DNA from: JAIRNF01 sp031550925
GTDB taxonomy: Bacteria; Bacteroidota; Bacteroidia; Bacteroidales; UBA932
Direction of reading: 5' to 3'
DNA: 15,253 bases
Assembly: GCA_031550925.1 (NCBI GenBank)
Contig: JAVBOE010000054.1
Location: 1 to 15,253 of the forward strand
A program made the position numbers and the translations under genes. Positions 14,986 to 15,253 of this stretch are shown piece by piece (position 1 is the stretch's first letter; every line of letters starts with the position of its first letter). The notes under the pieces are model-generated. The model saw only the letters and a list, made by a program, of their open reading frames with translations. It searched no databases and was not told the DNA's origin.

Positions 14986-15055
14986 AAGTTGCTCATTATC
15001 AATAAAATGATTATACTTGATTGTCTGACAAACAATTAAATAAGATGAGCAACTT
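14986..15055 (+). promoter_or_regulatory. Start-codon-sequestering hairpin in the IS leader
   Basis: AAGTTGCTCAT (14986-14996) pairs perfectly over 11 bp with ATGAGCAACTT (15045-15055), which includes the transposase ATG. The internal −7-like box lies in the loop, so transcripts from the element's own promoter lack the left arm, while read-through transcripts carry both arms and would hide the start. Confidence 0.6.
15012..15019 (+). promoter_or_regulatory. Internal promoter of the IS transposase
   Basis: TATACTTG matches TAnnTTTG at five of the six fixed positions. TTG at 14989-14991 lies 20 bases upstream. The predicted start is near 15026. TTGTCTGACAA (15021-15031), an odd palindrome, is centred on that start. 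Confidence 0.45.
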
Positions 15056-15253
15056 TAGCGCAAATTACGAAAAAATACTGGAAACCATTCAGCAAGCTGA
15101 AAAGAGGACGAACTTTGTGCACCAAATCCGCAAGCCCCGCTTGTCTGACATCGAGTTAGTAGCTGTTGATTTGACATCGGAGTACATGAGTATTGATTCA
15201 GAGCACCAGCTTTTCAGGATCCTTCCATCCCATCTGCGGGAACGGATTGAACG
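15045..15253 (+). CDS. IS982-family transposase (N-terminal 69 residues)
   Basis: The frame opens with MSNFSANYEKILETIQQAEK and continues with KPRLSDIELVAVDLTSEYMS, then SIDSEHQLFRILPSHLRERIE, still open at the window end. This matches the N-terminus of IS982-family transposases, in which SD-x-E-L-VA-x-x-LT-x-E-x-MSIDSE is well conserved. The catalytic DDE residues would lie further downstream, so activity cannot be judged. The start at 15045 is supported by homology from residue 1. There is no obvious Shine-Dalgarno sequence. Confidence 0.85.
   Translation, partial: MSNFSANYEKILETIQQAEKRTNFVHQIRKPRLSDIELVAVDLTSEYMSIDSEHQLFRILPSHLRERIE

Larger units (their letters stand above)
14957..15253 (+). 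mobile_element. IS982-family insertion sequence, left end (right end outside window)
   Basis: The call rests on the transposase N-terminus. The left boundary is inferred from ACCCGTAGTGCATT at 14957-14970, which begins with ACCC as IS982-family terminal repeats commonly do. The matching right repeat and target duplication lie outside the window, so the exact end is uncertain. Confidence 0.6.

Noticed and set aside
1..15253. CRISPR array, tRNA or rRNA genes, phage or defence gene cluster
   Set aside because: No regularly spaced repeats, cloverleaf sequences or rRNA landmarks were seen, and the genes present are mainly metabolic and envelope functions.

Overview
The window comes from a Bacteroidota chromosome; the genus cannot be fixed from the sequence alone. 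Three things point there. The secreted peptidase ends in a type A sorting domain of the type IX secretion system. Nearly every gene is preceded by the Bacteroidota −7 box TAnnTTTG, several with a TTTG/TTG element 18-24 bases upstream. Start codons lack strong Shine-Dalgarno sequences. All assignments were made by reading motifs by eye; no database search was run.

Layout. Positions 1-446 (−) hold the 5' part of a serine beta-lactamase-like lipoprotein that runs off the window. It is divergent from a two-gene unit at 837-3481 (+): a small META-like surface lipoprotein whose stop overlaps the start of a type IX-secreted trypsin-like peptidase. A strong hairpin separates this from the convergent ribosomal protein L34 gene (3556-3708, −). 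Divergent from L34 is a carboxyltransferase of the oxaloacetate decarboxylase alpha / pyruvate carboxylase B type (4041-5822, +). It is followed by a terminator, a 20-bp palindrome and the convergent proC (6016-6807, −). After an AT-rich gap come a BamE-like lipoprotein (7199-7534), then metH and metF (7708-12327, an operon), then mqnE of the futalosine menaquinone pathway (12569-13684). mqnE is bracketed by dispersed-repeat sequences. A cytoplasmic LVIVD-like beta-propeller gene (13961-14923, −) and the 5' end of an IS982-family element (from about 14957) close the window.

How the genes fit together. metF makes 5-methyl-tetrahydrofolate and metH uses it to remethylate homocysteine. This feeds S-adenosylmethionine pools, on which the radical-SAM enzyme MqnE depends. 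The carboxyltransferase belongs to C3/C4 acid metabolism. The two lipoproteins and the secreted peptidase are cell-surface functions.

Most notable: the MetH codon for the cobalt-coordinating histidine (His759 in E. coli numbering, also residue 759 here) reads proline. The carboxyltransferase keeps a C-terminal biotinyl-type domain, but the AMKM biotin site reads AYYG, with no lysine. Other points of interest are a MITE-like 180-bp element, a perfect 30-bp inverted repeat flanking mqnE, a perfect 20-bp palindrome built of 8-mer units, a start-codon-sequestering hairpin in the IS982 leader, and a composition break inside the peptidase gene. No CRISPR array, tRNA or rRNA is visible.
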